From Neocallimastix lanati (nom. inval.) (Eukaryota > Neocallimastigomycota > Neocallimastigomycetes > Neocallimastigales > Neocallimastigaceae), in assembly GCA_016946835.1 (NCBI GenBank), contig JACVTC010000054.1, positions 257,501 to 317,500 on the forward strand: 60,000 nt of DNA, read 5' to 3'. The notes beneath the pieces were generated by a model, which saw nothing but the letters and a program-made list of their open reading frames with translations, did not search any database and was not told the DNA's origin. The translations under genes were made by a program, and so were the position numbers. Of the stretch, positions 40,829 to 55,366 are shown piece by piece (position 1 is the stretch's first letter; every line of letters starts with the position of its first letter).

Positions 40829-42985
40829 TTTGTATTAAATGTTATTTCAAAATATATATATATATTTATTTTTATTTTTTTTTTTTTTTTTTAAACTATT
40901 AATAAATTTACTTTATTAAGAAAAAAAATTATTACTTTTTATTAATATTTTTTTATAACAAAAAAAGAACAAATAAAAGAAGAAAAAATTACTTAATATA
41001 TCTATTAATTAAAACGTAAAGTATTTCTAAATAAATATAATTTAATTAAAAAAATAATAATAAATAAATAAATATTCATATAATAATTAATATTCAACTG
41101 CATAACTTTTTTTTTTCTTTTCTTGTAAATTTTAATAAATAGTATTAATTTAATGAATTAATCCTTTATTATATTATTCATATCATATATATATTATATA
41201 TTATATATTATATTTATTATATATAATTAAATAAGACTTCAACGACTAAAATAAAAGAAAGTTTAATAAAATTATAAATACAGAAAAAAAAAAGAAAAAA
41301 AAAAAAAGCTTAATCATGTATATTCAATATATTTTTTCAAGCAAGAACCATTATCTTATAGTAAAAAGTATAATAAATAATAAATAATTATATTTTCGAT
41401 TTTTTTTTTTTTATATTATTTTGATATTATTTAATAAATATTGGATAATTATTTACTAGTATTTTTATATTATATAATATTCTTTTATACAGAATTCTCT
41501 CTATTGAAATATTTTAATTAAAAAATTAAAATTGAAAAACAAAAATTATTTGATATTAAATAAACAATAAAATACTATTTTAAATTTTTATAACATAAAA
41601 AGTTAAAATATATATATATATATACATTTTAGATAAGTACTTTTTTTTCAAATTTAATGATTGCTTATTATTTTTTATTATATATTTAATTAATAAAAAG
41701 AAATAAATATTAAATTAATTGAAATATTACACTATTGTAAATATTTTATTTTAATATGAATTTTTATATAACAATAGTTATGTATTTACATTAATAAAAA
41801 TTAAAAAATGAATAAACAATTAAAAATAAAAAATAAAAAACAAAGAAATACTAAAATAAATTTTGTATATAATGAAAAACGTATATAATTAAAAATTTTA
41901 TAATATATATAAAAAGAGAATAATGATATAGTATCAATATTCAAAATTTAAATTATGATATTCATTAAAAATATATTTTTATATTATTTATATATTTATA
42001 TTTAGTTTTTAAATATTATTTTTAAATACTTAACTTTTATGTATTTAAAATATCTGAAATAAAATTTTAATATTCAAAATTTAAATTATGATATTCATTA
42101 AAAATATATTTTTATATTATTTATATATTTATATTTAGTTTTTAAATATTATTTTTAAATACTTAACTTTTATGTATTTAAAATATCTGAAATAAAATTT
42201 AATAATAATAATAATAATTAATAAAAATAATAAATATTTCAATTAAATCATTTATGTATAAATTTATAATTAAAAATATAAATATATAATATATATATAA
42301 ATTATGTTTTAAAATGTTTTTATTAAAAATATATATATAATTTATGTTTAAAAATGTTTTTATTAAAAATATAATAAATAAAAAGAGATATGCATATTTA
42401 TATAATATATATAAATATTATATATATTATGTATATATCCAAATAAAATATAAATGAAATTTTTTTTTTTTTTTTTTTTTTTATTTGCTGATTGAATTTT
42501 GAATATTATATTCATTAAGATAACTTTATTTTTTATTTATTATTTTATGTTTACTTTTTGGTATTTAATTTTCATTACTTTACATATATATATTAATTAT
42601 AAACTTTAAATTCATAGCCATTATAAATAAATAATAATTCTTTGTTTGATAAAATTTGATTATTACATATATATTATAAATAAATAATAATTCTTAGTTC
42701 GATAAAATTTGATTATTATATATATATTACATATATTATTGATTATTAATTATTAATTATGAATATTGAATAAATATGTTTATTTATATATTATTATCAA
42801 AATTATTAATTTGTTCAATATCTACTGAATTATGTACAAACGATTTAATACTTCATTTCAATGATCATTATGTAAATTGAAAATATTTTATATCCATTTA
42901 TTTATGATAAAATGTATATATTATATAAGAAAAAGAAAAAGAAAAAATAAAAATAAACTAAAGCATTACTACTTTTTATTTTTTC

Positions 42986-43022
<37 letters not shown>

Positions 43023-43301
43023 ATCATTCAGTATCATGTTATCCCAGTAATCCTTTTTTTTTTTTTTCAATAATTATTAATTATCATGAGCCAGGTTATT
43101 AATTAATTTACCAGTTATTAATTTTATAATAAATAATACTAATACTATATTAATATTTTATTTGGTATCATTTATTAAAGATATTTTTAAAAAATTATTA
43201 ATAATAATTATAATAATAAAATAAAAAAAAAATAAATCAAGTGTAAAGTGTTTATTATGAAATTTTAATTTGACCTGATTTATTTTAAAAAGCGCAACAT
43301 T
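40829..43301. other. Spacer between SYM1-like gene and kinase gene
   Basis: No gene found in 2.5 kb. Contains the tandem duplication at 41936-42200, a smaller tandem (about 62-bp unit) at about 42625-42725, a T run at 42461-42482, and a ttttc pentamer run at about 42979-43008. The region at 43010-43110 is slightly richer in GC (gtatcatgttatcccagtaa) without a readable frame. Confidence 0.5.
41936..42200. repeat. Tandem duplication, 133-bp unit
   Basis: Two virtually identical copies (41936-42068, 42069-42200) from aatattcaaaatttaaatta to aatatctgaaataaaattt. A recent event, as sequence inside the unit is not a simple repeat. Confidence 0.92.
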
Positions 43302-45275
43302 TTAAGACATTTCATGTGAGCATTTTAAATCAAGACCCCAGTAAGTTTTTAATTCTTCCTCATCTTCCTCTTCTATTGTTCCAATTTCTTCTTGCTGTTC
43401 TTTTTCTTTTACTATTTCACTATTATCTTTTGTTATTATATCACTTGAGGATACAGGTGAATCTGAATCTTTTTCTTCATCTGATTCTGTATCAATTGAA
43501 AAAATGGCTTTCTTCGTTATATTCATCTCATTATTTGTTGATTGATTATCTTCACCTACTTTTGTTTTTTCACTAGAATTAGAAAAATGATTTTTCAGTA
43601 AAGAACCGGAATCAGAGGTATCAGACATTGTCATACTATTATAACTAGATAATACACCATCAGAAAACCGAATACTACTTCCTTTATTCTTTAAAGTCCT
43701 TCCTGTATAACTGGTGTTTGATTTCATTTCATCGGATGGTCTTCGAAAACTAGAATTAATAGTAGAAGGGGAATATGACATAGTGGAATAATTATAACGA
43801 CTATTGTCAAGAACACCGCTAGATTCATTATTTTCATGATCTTGACAACAATAAATATGTTTAAACCATGGATCCTTAAATATTTCTTCAATAGTTATTC
43901 TTTTCTCTGGATCTGGTTGTAACATACGTGTAATAAGTTCTCTTGGACCTTTAGGAAGGTCTGTGATAATTTCACTGATTCCTTTTTCAGCCCATACCTT
44001 ATATTTTAAATTAGAAAGAATAGCACTCTTCCATGGTAATTCATTATAAAACATAGCCAAAAATATAATTCCACAACTCCAAATATCAACAGTACGAGGA
44101 TCATATGGCTTTAAACTAAATTGTTCAGGTGCCATATATGGTTCAGAACCTACAATACCAGAGCTACGAATAATTTCATTCGAATATGGGGTCCTAAACA
44201 TAACTGATGCACCAAAATCTAAAATTTTTAATATCTTATTATCTTTAAACATAATATTTTCTGGCTTGAGATCACGATGAGCAACACCCATGGAATGTAA
44301 ATAAGCTAAACCTTCCATAAGTTGTTTAAAACAACAAAGAATACTACCTTGGCTCATATTACCACTTTGTATGGCGTCAAAAAGATCACCCCCATTACAA
44401 TATTCCATTACTTGATAAATATGACGTTCCTTACGATTTCTTTTATAATAATCATTGTATATAAAGTTTTCCACTTCCACAACATTTCTATGATGAAGTA
44501 AAGAACCTATGGCATATTCCGTTTGAAGATGTTTAAAGAATTTTCTTTCATCTTCTTGTGATGCTTTATGCTTGGGTATTATAAATTCTTTGAGAGCATA
44601 ATATTTCTCCGGATTATCTTTACGATAAACTAACTGAATATTGCCTGTAGCCCCACTACCAAGATCTTTTATTTTTTCAGAAAAATCTTTTCTCTTTAAC
44701 TTTTTTCCCGTCTTCTTTTTACATAATGCTGAAAAAAATGAATTTGCTGTAGAACTAGAAAAAAAAGAATGTGTAGAAGAAGCATCAGTAAAATAATAAG
44801 ATTCCGCCGGAGAGGAACTCATACTTAATTTTGAACTGATTCTCATAGAATTTTTTTTATTTCTAGATGGCTGACCATAGGTGGCACTTGAATTTGGAAT
44901 TGCTAAATGTTCATTCACAATATTTTCTTTACCATTTTCTTTATTATTTTTATCTTTATTACGTTTAAATGCTGTCATTAAAAAGCTACTCGATGATTTT
45001 GAAGAATTCAACTTTAATTTACTACTTTTTCTTTTTATGCTTAATAAAGAATTTGATAATTTTGATTTTAAAAATCTACCTTTTAAGCCTTTAGAAGGTG
45101 ATATTTTGTCTTTTTCAGTTTTATCATTATTTACTTCAGTATTAATATTTAAATCTGATGAATTTTCAACTATATTTTCTTTATTTTCATCTTTTATTAT
45201 TTGTTTGTCTTCATTTTGCAAAATAATTTTAGGATATATAACTGAATCAGTTTCTACATTTGTAATTTCTGACAT
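43302..45275 (-). CDS. Ser/Thr protein kinase, fungal NPR/HAL family
   Basis: An intact intronless frame of 657 residues with ATG at 45275. Residues 1-200 are a Ser/Asn/Lys-rich disordered N-terminus. The kinase domain spans about 203-473. It has a glycine loop GSGATG (206-211), the ATP lysine in ALKEF (K229), HRDLKPEN (333-340, catalytic D335), DFG (353-355), and the activation segment ending in GSEPYMAPE (377-384). VDIWSCGI follows, and PDPEKRITIEEIFKDPWF closes the fold. About 180 residues of Ser-rich and acidic tail follow. The YALKEF, ICNG-like CNGGDL, GVAHRDLKPEN and GSEPYMAPE motifs are typical of yeast Npr1, Hal4 and Hal5 relatives, which stabilise nutrient and potassium transporters at the plasma membrane. 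Assignment to one member is not possible. All catalytic residues are present, so it should be active. Confidence 0.92.
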   Translation of the reverse strand: MSEITNVETDSVIYPKIILQNEDKQIIKDENKENIVENSSDLNINTEVNNDKTEKDKISPSKGLKGRFLKSKLSNSLLSIKRKSSKLKLNSSKSSSSFLMTAFKRNKDKNNKENGKENIVNEHLAIPNSSATYGQPSRNKKNSMRISSKLSMSSSPAESYYFTDASSTHSFFSSSTANSFFSALCKKKTGKKLKRKDFSEKIKDLGSGATGNIQLVYRKDNPEKYYALKEFIIPKHKASQEDERKFFKHLQTEYAIGSLLHHRNVVEVENFIYNDYYKRNRKERHIYQVMEYCNGGDLFDAIQSGNMSQGSILCCFKQLMEGLAYLHSMGVAHRDLKPENIMFKDNKILKILDFGASVMFRTPYSNEIIRSSGIVGSEPYMAPEQFSLKPYDPRTVDIWSCGIIFLAMFYNELPWKSAILSNLKYKVWAEKGISEIITDLPKGPRELITRMLQPDPEKRITIEEIFKDPWFKHIYCCQDHENNESSGVLDNSRYNYSTMSYSPSTINSSFRRPSDEMKSNTSYTGRTLKNKGSSIRFSDGVLSSYNSMTMSDTSDSGSLLKNHFSNSSEKTKVGEDNQSTNNEMNITKKAIFSIDTESDEEKDSDSPVSSSDIITKDNSEIVKEKEQQEEIGTIEEEDEEELKTYWGLDLKCSHEMS

Positions 45276-46164
45276 TTTTAATGAAAGCTTATTTTTACTA
45301 TTAAATTAATATCTTAAAGACCAATTATTATAGTTTTCAAAATAATTTGTTATATTTACTATTAAAACATTATATTTATTTTTTATTTATATTTTTTATA
45401 TTTAAATAAATTTACAAAGCTTAAATAATTTAAATAAAAGTTAGATATATATTGTATAATTATGACTTTTATTAAATTTTATAATTTTTATTGAAAATGT
45501 TTATTTTAATTATTTATTATATTATCACTTCTAAATTTATTTTAAAATGTTTTAAGTAAAGTTTATATATGATTAATATTAATGTCAATATTAAAGGTGA
45601 TATTATTACTAAGTATTTTTCGATGATGATTTTATTTAAATTATTAAAATAATTTGAAATTATACAATATTTGACATAGTAATTTATTAATATTAATAAA
45701 TTTTTTTAAAATAATGATAATGATGATATCACAATTAATTTTTTAAAACATAATTACAATATTATTTTAACAAAACTTTTGTAAATTAATTAATTAATTA
45801 ATTAATTAATTAATTATGCATTTCAAATTAAAAAGCTTGTTTTAATAATAATAAAAAATAAAATAAAATAAAACAATATAAAGAAAACTAAATTATTAAT
45901 TTTTCTTATAAGTTTACTTTCACATATTATTATAATTATTAAGATTATTATATTTTAATCTAATTATTATTTATTGATATTTATATTAACATATATATAT
46001 TTGTATTTATTTTAATTTACTCCATATTTCCATTATTTGATTAATAATCACAAAATAAAAAAAAAAAAAAAATACGAATGTTTCAAATTTTCATAAGATT
46101 ATATTATTTATTATTCAATTATTTATTATTTCTAATTTTATTATATCTAATTTATTATTTAATA
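45276..46164. other. Spacer upstream of the kinase gene
   Basis: No gene. Contains a (TTAA)n run at about 45786-45817 and short palindromic AT stretches. The kinase promoter should lie in the first few hundred bases, but no site could be called. Confidence 0.5.
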
Positions 46165-46438
46165 TTTATTTATTATTTATTATTTATTATTTATTATTTA
46201 TTATTTATTATTTATTATTTATTATTTATTATTTATTATTTATTATTTATTATTTATTATTTATTATTTATTATTTATTATTTATTATTTATTATTTATT
46301 ATTTATTATTCAATTATTTATTATTTATTATTTATTTATTATTTATTATTTATTATTTATTATTTATTATTTATTATTTATTATTTATTATTTATTATTT
46401 ATTATTTATTATTTATTATTTATTATTTATTATTTATT
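46165..46438. repeat. TTATTTA heptanucleotide array
   Basis: About 38 units of a 7-bp repeat (attattt register) with two short interruptions. The 120-codon open frame of Leu/Phe/Ile/Tyr across it is an artefact, because the 7-bp unit avoids stops in every register of one strand. Confidence 0.9.
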
Positions 46439-49400
46439 GATAACTTTGGTTATTTTGGATTTAGTTTTTATATATCGACTTTTATTTATTATATTTAGAT
46501 AGATTATTGATTATTGATTATTATATTTAATTATTTATTAACAATTATTTATTTGATATTTATAATTTATTATTAGTTTATACTTGTTATTATTATTACT
46601 TTACTAAAATAATTGGTTATTTCCTATTTTTACAAATAAATAAACAAAATTATTAGAAATTGCTTTTTATAACATTATATTATATAAAATAAATTACAAT
46701 ATATTTTAATATATTGTATTTTAATATATATTTATACATAAATATATTATATTTAATATATTATTAAAAATTTCACTAATTTAATATATTGTAATATATA
46801 GTTAAAATACATAATTAAATTTATAATTAAAAAATGTAATAATAAAATATTTAATATTTAATGATTTAATGTTAATATTAAGAAGTATCTATTTTATTTT
46901 TATTTAATACGAAAATAAATTTTTTATATTAATAGATTGATTATATTAAAGTTGATTATAATATATTTTCAATTTATTATAATTTCAAAAACTCTCCATT
47001 AAATTTTAATAATTAATTTATTAACTTTAATTTTAATACAGGACCTAAATAACAAAAAAACATATGTTTTTGTATAATTGATTATGTAATATATTATATA
47101 ATATATTAATTATATTACTCAATATATTATATATTTAATATTCCAATTATAATATTTACACATATCATAAAATTTTTCATTTTTTTAGAATATGAAATTG
47201 ATCTTTTAATATAAAAAAAAATTAAAAAATTGGCTGTGATTGAAATAAGTGAATTAAAATATTTTAAAGTCTTTTCGTTAAATTCGTTATATTTATGATG
47301 ATAAATAATTTTATTTTAATTTTCATACAAATACTGTAAAATTTTATTTAAAATTAAATAAATATTAAATATACATTTATCATATGAAAACAAAAAAATT
47401 TCTATCTATTTTCATATGATATATTCTTATTTATTTCTTTTAAATTAATAGTATCTTTTTTTTTGTTGTTGTTTTTATTTTTAAATCTTTAAATCTGGTC
47501 GAACGCCATCTTTTTATTACCTCATATCGATTTTAATAATTATTCATTATTGAATTTCTAATTAATTATTACTATAAAAGGTAAATTTTACTTTATTATT
47601 TTTTTTTATAAAAGATTTAGTGGAACATATTATATTATATATAAGATTCACGTTATAAAATTATCTATTTTTTATTATTCCAAAATATATGTATATACTT
47701 TTCAATAATTTTTAGCCAACATTATTTTGATATATATGAATAGGAAGGGTCAATATATTCTTCTCTAATTTTAATATTATTTCATCGCATATAAAAATAA
47801 AAAAAGTTTTCTTTTATATTAAATTTTATTAGCTTGAGGCTATGAAAAAAAAAAATGATAATAATAACTATAAATTTGATTTATATTAATTGATCATTTT
47901 AATTTTTACATTTTTTCAGTATAATTAAAAGACAACAATAATAATTGCATGATTTATATTAATTGATTATTCTAATTATGATAAAATAAAATTAATATAT
48001 ATACAAATAATAAAAGATTTCTTTTATATTTCATTATATTTGTACAAAAAAAAAAAAAAAAACAATAATGATAATAATTGTTATTACTGGTTAAGAATTC
48101 TATTATTTTATTATTCATTATCTCAGTAAGCCATGAAAAAAATATATTTTAATGTATAATTAAAATTTTAATTAAATATTTTAATTATTAAATATAATTT
48201 TAAATAAAATGTAATAAAGGAAATATTTTATATTTAAAAAAAAATTATATTTACAAATGATAATTTAAAAAATTTTTATTATTTTAAAATAATTTTAACC
48301 TAAAAAATATTTCTAAATGTTTCTTTATTATTATTTAATTTTAAATGTTAATTTTAATTATTATAATTATTATAGTTATTTTTAGAATATACTCTTTAAG
48401 AAATATTTCAACATTCAATAATTTTTTATTGATTTCTATTTCAAATTCATATGATGATTTTTTTTATTACAGTTATAAAAATATTTATTTTTAAAACTAT
48501 CAAATTATTAATTGAATATAATGACTATATTTTTCCTATTTTCAAATAAAATTTTTATATGAATTATTAATAAAAAAATAAAAAAAAAAAAAATTTTATC
48601 GGATAGCAATAATAAATTTAGTGTATAATTTTTGTTGCATTATAAAGTGTAGAAAAAAAAATTAAAATTTATATTATTATTTATAAAAATTATAACCCTG
48701 AAAATTTTAATCATTAAAGTTTTATTTATGGATTAGATTTATTTTCAAATATTGATTAAAGGATTAGATTTATATTATTAAAATGTAAAATCTTAATTAT
48801 TTCATAAATTTTTTGTTATTTTATATTTTTAAAATAATACTTATATATATTTGAATTATATCTTTCAAATATATATAAGTCAAACTAGATATCATATAAT
48901 TGACTTTTTATTATTTTTAGTTTAAAATTGATTAATACTATTCATATTTATGCTTAAAATTTCTAAATATTTGAATTACTTCAGGATAAATAAATTTTTT
49001 ATAAAATTAATAATTTTAATTAAATAAAAAATTTATTTGTATATATTTTTATACTTTTAATTATTTATATTATTAATTATTTATTAATATATTTTATTAT
49101 TAATATTTTTAATAATATCTATAAAAAATATTATATATAATTATATTAAGAACAAGAAATATATTTAATAATTCTCACTTTTTTTTATTTATCAATTAAT
49201 GATTTATATTAATTTTATTTTTGTTTTCTTTTTTTTTATTTTGTGATTCAATAAAAAAAATGCATGTTTTTAGAAAAAAAGAAATTATAATAATAAAATG
49301 ATTTTAAGTAGATTTGTATAAGAAATTATTATTTCTTTAAACATTGTATGATACTATTAATATATGCATAATAATAACAGTAATAGCAATAAAACTAATA

Positions 49401-50008
49401 ATAGTAATTAATTGATATCATAATATAAAATAATTTTTTTTTATTAATTTTTGTTTTATTCTTTTCATTCTAAACTAATTTTTTTATTTGTGTTATTTGT
49501 TTTATTTATATATTTATTTTTATTTAAATTTATTTACTATAATATAAATAAATATAAAAAAAAATTTTTTTAATAATATTTCATTTTTAAAAATTTAATT
49601 ATTTATTTTTATTTTTATTTGATATTTGCTGGAAAAATTTAGTACTTTTAATTTATAATTTAACATTTTAATTAATATTTTAATTTTAAATATTAAAATG
49701 TATATTACAAATAAATAGGATATATAATAATAATATATAGTTTATATATTATATAATTTATAATACCAATTTTTTTTTATTTCTATTAATCTCTTTTTAT
49801 ATAGTTAATATGAAAAATTGTATTTAATGTATTGAAATATGTATGATCCATCAAATACATTTTATATGTATAAAATATCATTATATTATGTATTATTAAA
49901 AAATCAATTTTTTTGCTTCAAATAAATAAAATTATCTAAATAAACAAAACATTGAAATTTTTAATAGTATTAAATAAAAATAACCTGATTTTAGATTTTT
50001 TAATATAA

Positions 50009-50042
<34 letters not shown>

Positions 50043-50550
50043 TTCAATAAAATGAATAGTGATAATAAAAATAAATTAAATTATGATTATTATAAAGGTT
50101 GAGTGATAAAAGTATAATATAAAAATTTTTGTTCTATTATTATTTTTTGTGTAACAGTAACATTAATGTAATTTATATAGTTTTAAATTATAAAATTAAA
50201 TAAATAAAAATTTAAAGGGATAATTTTCTTAGTTATTTAATATAAGATAATGGAGGAGTATGAAACAATGTCATTTAATTATGAATATATTAATATTATT
50301 AATATGTAACATAAGAATTACATAAAGTGAAAGGAGGAAAGGAGTCAATATTATGATATAAAACTGCTTAAATAATATATTTAATACAACTATTTTATAA
50401 ATAACTATAATAAATTATTTTCTTAGTAATTTTTTTTTTAAATGAATGTAGAATTATTAAAATTAATTCATATATTTTTATAAAAAAATATTATTATCAG
50501 AAATGAAAAAATTAGTTATTATTAAAGATTATAAAAGGAAAAATGAATTT

Positions 50551-50660
50551 TAATATTTTTAATATTTTTATAATTAAGTGTTTATTTTTATTTTTATTTT
50601 TTTTTTATTCATTTTATTTTATTTTTATTTATTTATTTTTTATTTCATATATTTAGTGAT
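50551..50660. repeat. Dispersed repeat, first copy
   Basis: Shares tttttaatatttttataatt, aagtgtttatttttattttt and a tattttttatttcatatatt end with 54557-54655, in the same orientation 4 kb away. Confidence 0.7.
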
Positions 50661-52644
50661 TCTAGTATAATAAATACTTCATTTACATATTTATTGATGT
50701 ATTAATTATTTTTAATTTTATTTTCCTTGAAAAACTAAAACATTGATTTATGAACAATGAACTTTTTAATTTTTTTTAGTCTTTTTAATTTTTTATAATT
50801 ATATATTTATTTATTATTATTATTATTATTTTATAGATTTATGTTATTTAATTATAAAAATATATACTAAGTTAATAAATAAATATATTTTACTTTCATA
50901 TATGTTTATATTTTTATTACTAATGTCCTGATATAAATATATTTAATATTGATTAAAAAATAAAATTTATTCATATTCATAATTTCACTTAATTATGTAA
51001 AGAAATACATTAATTATTTAAAAATCTACATTAAGTTGAATTATTATTTTATTTTATTTTTTTGTGTTATTACTATATCTGAAAATTTTGAATAAAAGAT
51101 ATCTGTTGACTTAGTATATTATCAACTGCGGGGTTTATATTTTGTAGATAACATCCATAAATATATATATATACATTTATGTGAAGAATTACATATAAAA
51201 AGAAAAAGCTGTTTTTAATAATTTTTTTTACTGGTATTAAAAATTATATATAAAAAACTAATAGATAACGTGAATAAAAAAAAAAAAAATAAATATGCAT
51301 TAAGACATAATAAATAATGTTATTTTATACAAGAAAGAATTATAATAATTGAATAATAAACAAATGAATAAATAAAAAATATAAGTAAATAAATGCATAA
51401 ATAAAAATCAATAATTGATATTAAATAAATAAATAGGAAATAATAAATAGATAAATTATACAAATTACAAATTTTTTAAATAAATAAAAAGTAAATAAAT
51501 AAGAAAGATAATTATAAATAAATAACAAATAAATAAATAAATAAATAATAGATAAATAATAAAATAAATAAATATATAAATAAATAAATTATACATAATT
51601 GTAAATAAATAATAAGGTTTGTGAAATGTGGCTTTTTAATAAATAAATTAATAAACAAATTAGTAAATAAATGATTTAAATAAATTATTTCTCAAATTAG
51701 GGTTAAAGATTATTTATATTTTTTTATATTTATATATATATTTTTTTTATAAAATGAAATCAATAAAAAGTATTTAAAATAAAAAAAATTTATATTTAAA
51801 AATTAAAAAGACTTGTATATATTAAAAATATGAAAAAAAATATTCTTTAAATTTTTTATAAAAAATATATTATTTGAAAAAAAAATATTCATTTTATTAA
51901 TAAAATTAAAAGTTTTATAATATTTTTAAATCAAATATATAATAAAAATATTATTTAAAAGTAAAATATTATTTAAAAATAAAAAAATATTTTAAAATAA
52001 AAAAATATTTAAATAAAAATTTTAGAAAAAAAGTTTTTTAACTTTTGATTATTTATTTTAGAGTATTCACAAATTTAATGATATGAAAAAATTATTAATA
52101 AAAATATTTAATATTATTTTTATTATGTATTTTAATAGAAAACTTTTGTTTTAGTATAAAAATTATTAATAAAATAATAAAAATAAAAGTATTTAATTGA
52201 AAATTTGTTTTATAATATTTATAAAATTAATGATATAGATAAAAGCTATTAATAAAAATATAATAAAACTGATAATAATAATAATAAAATTATTTATAAA
52301 TAATTAATGATGAAGATATTTTTTAATATTTTTTTGTTAAATTTTTAAAAAATATTAAACTTTACTAAATGAACACATAATTTATGTTATTTGTAAGTAA
52401 TTATAAAATACATTTCATATAATTTATAATTTATTAATAAGTAATAAGCCACTCATAATATCAATATTTTAATCACATATTTTCCACAATGTTTTTAATG
52501 TTCAACATAAAATAATCCATGTTTTACATAGATTTATATAAAAAGCTCATATTTTTACTATTCATTTGTTTTTTTTATATATTTTATTAAAAAAATAAAT
52601 AAAAATATATAAAAAAAAAACAAAGTAAAAATTTATAATTAAGT

Positions 52645-52646
52645 AA

Positions 52647-52724
<78 letters not shown>
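52645..52724. repeat. AAAT tetranucleotide microsatellite
   Basis: About 20 AAAT units. Confidence 0.95.
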
Positions 52725-52725
<1 letters not shown>

Positions 52726-53104
52726 CAATTAACAAAGTAATTTAATATATCAATAAATATTGTAATTAAAATATATGAACAAACTATAACCATCTAAATA
52801 ATTAAATTTTTTTTTTTTTTTTTATTTTTATTTTTCAATATACCTATATATTTTTTTATAATTTTATTTTTTATTTTAATTTATTAATTTATTATGACAT
52901 TTTCCTATTTGATAATATAAATAATTAATTTTTTATGGAAAATTATTATATCAAAAATAGTTTTTTAATTTATTTAATTACGATCTAGCAAATAATATTT
53001 TTATTTTTATTATTTTTTTTTTTTTTTGATGAATGGCAAATTTATTTCAATAATAAGTAAATGTTTTTTTTAATAAATATTTAAAAATAATTACAAATAA
53101 TATG

Positions 53105-53870
53105 TTTCTATATTTAATATTAATAAAATATTTAATATTTTTTTTTCTAAAAAAAAAACAAAAAACAAAAAACAAAAAACTTTTTTTTTTTTTTTTTTTT
53201 TAAAAAACATTTAATATTTATTAGTTGTATAACATTTATTGAAATAAACTTTATAATTTTGAAAAATGATGATTTTATATATTATTAGTCTTCATTATAT
53301 CTTAATGAAAAAAGTACTGTTTATTTAAATTATTTAATTTATTATTATATTTTGTTACTATTTATAAAATAATATTCGAATTTTAATAAAAAAATAATAT
53401 ATAAATGATATGTACTTCATTTATACTTAAATAATTATAATCATTTGTATTTTTAAATAATAACATTTATTTAAATTAATTAAACGTGATATTATTATAT
53501 TAATAAAATATTTTTTAATACTTTTTTTCTAAAAAAAACAAAAAAAAAAAAAAAAAACAAAAAAAAAAAAAAAAATAATAAACATCTTTAATTAAAAAAA
53601 TATATAATATTTAATAATTGTATATCTTTTATTGAAATAAACTTTATATTTTGTAAAATGATGGTTATATATATTATTAATCTTCAATATATTTTCATGA
53701 AAAAATATCACTTATTTTAATTAATCGATTTATTTGTTACTATTTATTTATAATATTCATAATATGTACTTCATTTATAATTTTATAATTATAATCATAC
53801 GTATTTTTAAATAATGTACTTAAAATAATTAAATGTGATATTACAATACTTTTATTATTATAAATGTATA
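53105..53870. repeat. Diverged tandem duplication, about 394-bp unit
   Basis: Two copies (about 53105-53495 and 53496-53870) share, in order, aataaaatattt, a ttttttctaaaaaaaa(a)caaaa block, attgaaataaactttat, aaaatgatg, atattattaatcttca-type, ttgttactattta, atatgtacttcatttata and attataatcat blocks. The A/C-rich part in each copy is itself a short repeat of caaaa(aa). Confidence 0.8.
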
Positions 53871-54110
53871 AAAAAAAAAATAATGAAATAAATATAAATA
53901 TTTTATTATCCATGTTAAAATTTCATTACTATATATTTCTTTTAATTCATTTTTATATACAAAAAAATCTTTAAAAATTATTATTAATTTTAATAGTCAT
54001 TAATATTTATTATGTATATATATAATAATTTTATGGTTTTATGAAGTATTAAATCATTAAATATAGATTATTATTATATTATTATATTTTTTAATCAATA
54101 TAGGAACTAC

Positions 54111-54157
<47 letters not shown>

Positions 54158-54556
54158 TAACCTTATTTATATTGTTAAATTAGGATTAGCTGGATATATC
54201 CATTGTGTAAATTATATATATATATTATTTAAAATAAATTAAAAAAACAAAACAAAATAAAATGAAGAATTTTAAAGAAATATATTATAGTATTTCTAAA
54301 TAAGTTATTCTATTACTATTTTTAATAACTTCTTAATATTTTCTGAATTCCTAATTTCTATTTTTAAAGTAAAAAATTATTTATACAATATATATATACA
54401 TATTTAATATAACAATTTATTATTTAGTTGTATAAATAATAGAATTAAATGAAAAAGAAAAGAAGAAAGAAAAAAAAAAAGATAATTAAATTAAAATAAT
54501 TTGTAAATATTTATTGATGAAATATATTTAATTTAAAATAACGACTGAAATTTTAA

Positions 54557-54655
54557 TGATTTTAATATTTTTATAATTAAGTGTTTATTTTTATTTTTAT
54601 TCATTTTATTTTATTTTTATTTATTTATTTTTTATTTCATATATTCTATGATAAT
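54557..54655. repeat. Dispersed repeat, second copy
   Basis: Same-orientation copy of 50551-50660, with a short T-rich deletion after the ttattttt block. Confidence 0.7.
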
Positions 54656-55366
54656 AATTAATTCATAACATGACTATAAAATATTAATTTATAAAAATTT
54701 ATTTTTGAATTTATATTAATAGTAATATTTTTATTAAATAATAATTAAAAAAGTTTTAAATTAAATATTTTATATATAGAATTTTTATTAAAAAATAATA
54801 TAAAATAATAATTAATATAAAAAAAAATTAAAAAAAAAAAAATATTAATAAAAAAAAAAAAGGAAAAAAAGAAGGAAAAAAGAAGAAAAAATAGTAATTA
54901 TATATTAAATGTTTATTATATTAGTGACAATAATAAAAATTAAAAAAAAAAATAAGATATATATTTAAGTATAAAATTAATAAATAATAAATAATAAATG
55001 AATAGTGGTTAATTGATTCAATTGATTAAATAAATAATATTATAAATATAGTTTAATTATAAAATTTTTCAAGGTATAAAAGGACTATTTTTTTTCCAAA
55101 TTTTTTGTAATTCATAAAAGTATTTACTTTATAAAAGTTTTATAAAGAATTAGAAGTTTTTTTTAAGCGAATAGAAGTATATTAAAAAAGAGACAAAAGC
55201 GAATTTAAAAAAGAATAAAAAAAATAAATATTTTGTTTTAACGACAAATTTTTTTTTTTTTTTAAAAAAAAAATTTATAATTTAATATTTATTTTATTAA
55301 AAAAAATACAAAATAAATTAAATTTTTTTTTTTTTTTTGAAATAAAAATTAAAATTAATCGAAAAA

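Larger units (their letters stand above)
46439..55366. other. Gene desert of about 8.9 kb
   Basis: I see no coding frame longer than the repeat artefacts and no RNA gene. Base composition is nearly pure A/T. Content: an AAAT array at 52645-52724, homopolymer runs at 50009-50039 and 54112-54152, a tandem duplication at 53105-53870, and a direct repeat of about 95 bp shared by 50551-50660 and 54557-54655. Multi-exon genes with very short exons could be missed by eye. Confidence 0.55.

Noticed and set aside
43316-45309. Open frames antisense to the kinase gene (43316-43576, 44881-45309)
   Set aside because: Shadows of the kinase codons, without independent motifs.
46078-46440. 120-codon hydrophobic frame
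   Set aside because: Produced by a stop-free 7-bp repeat (TTATTTA). The same holds for the short frames inside the TTTTA arrays.
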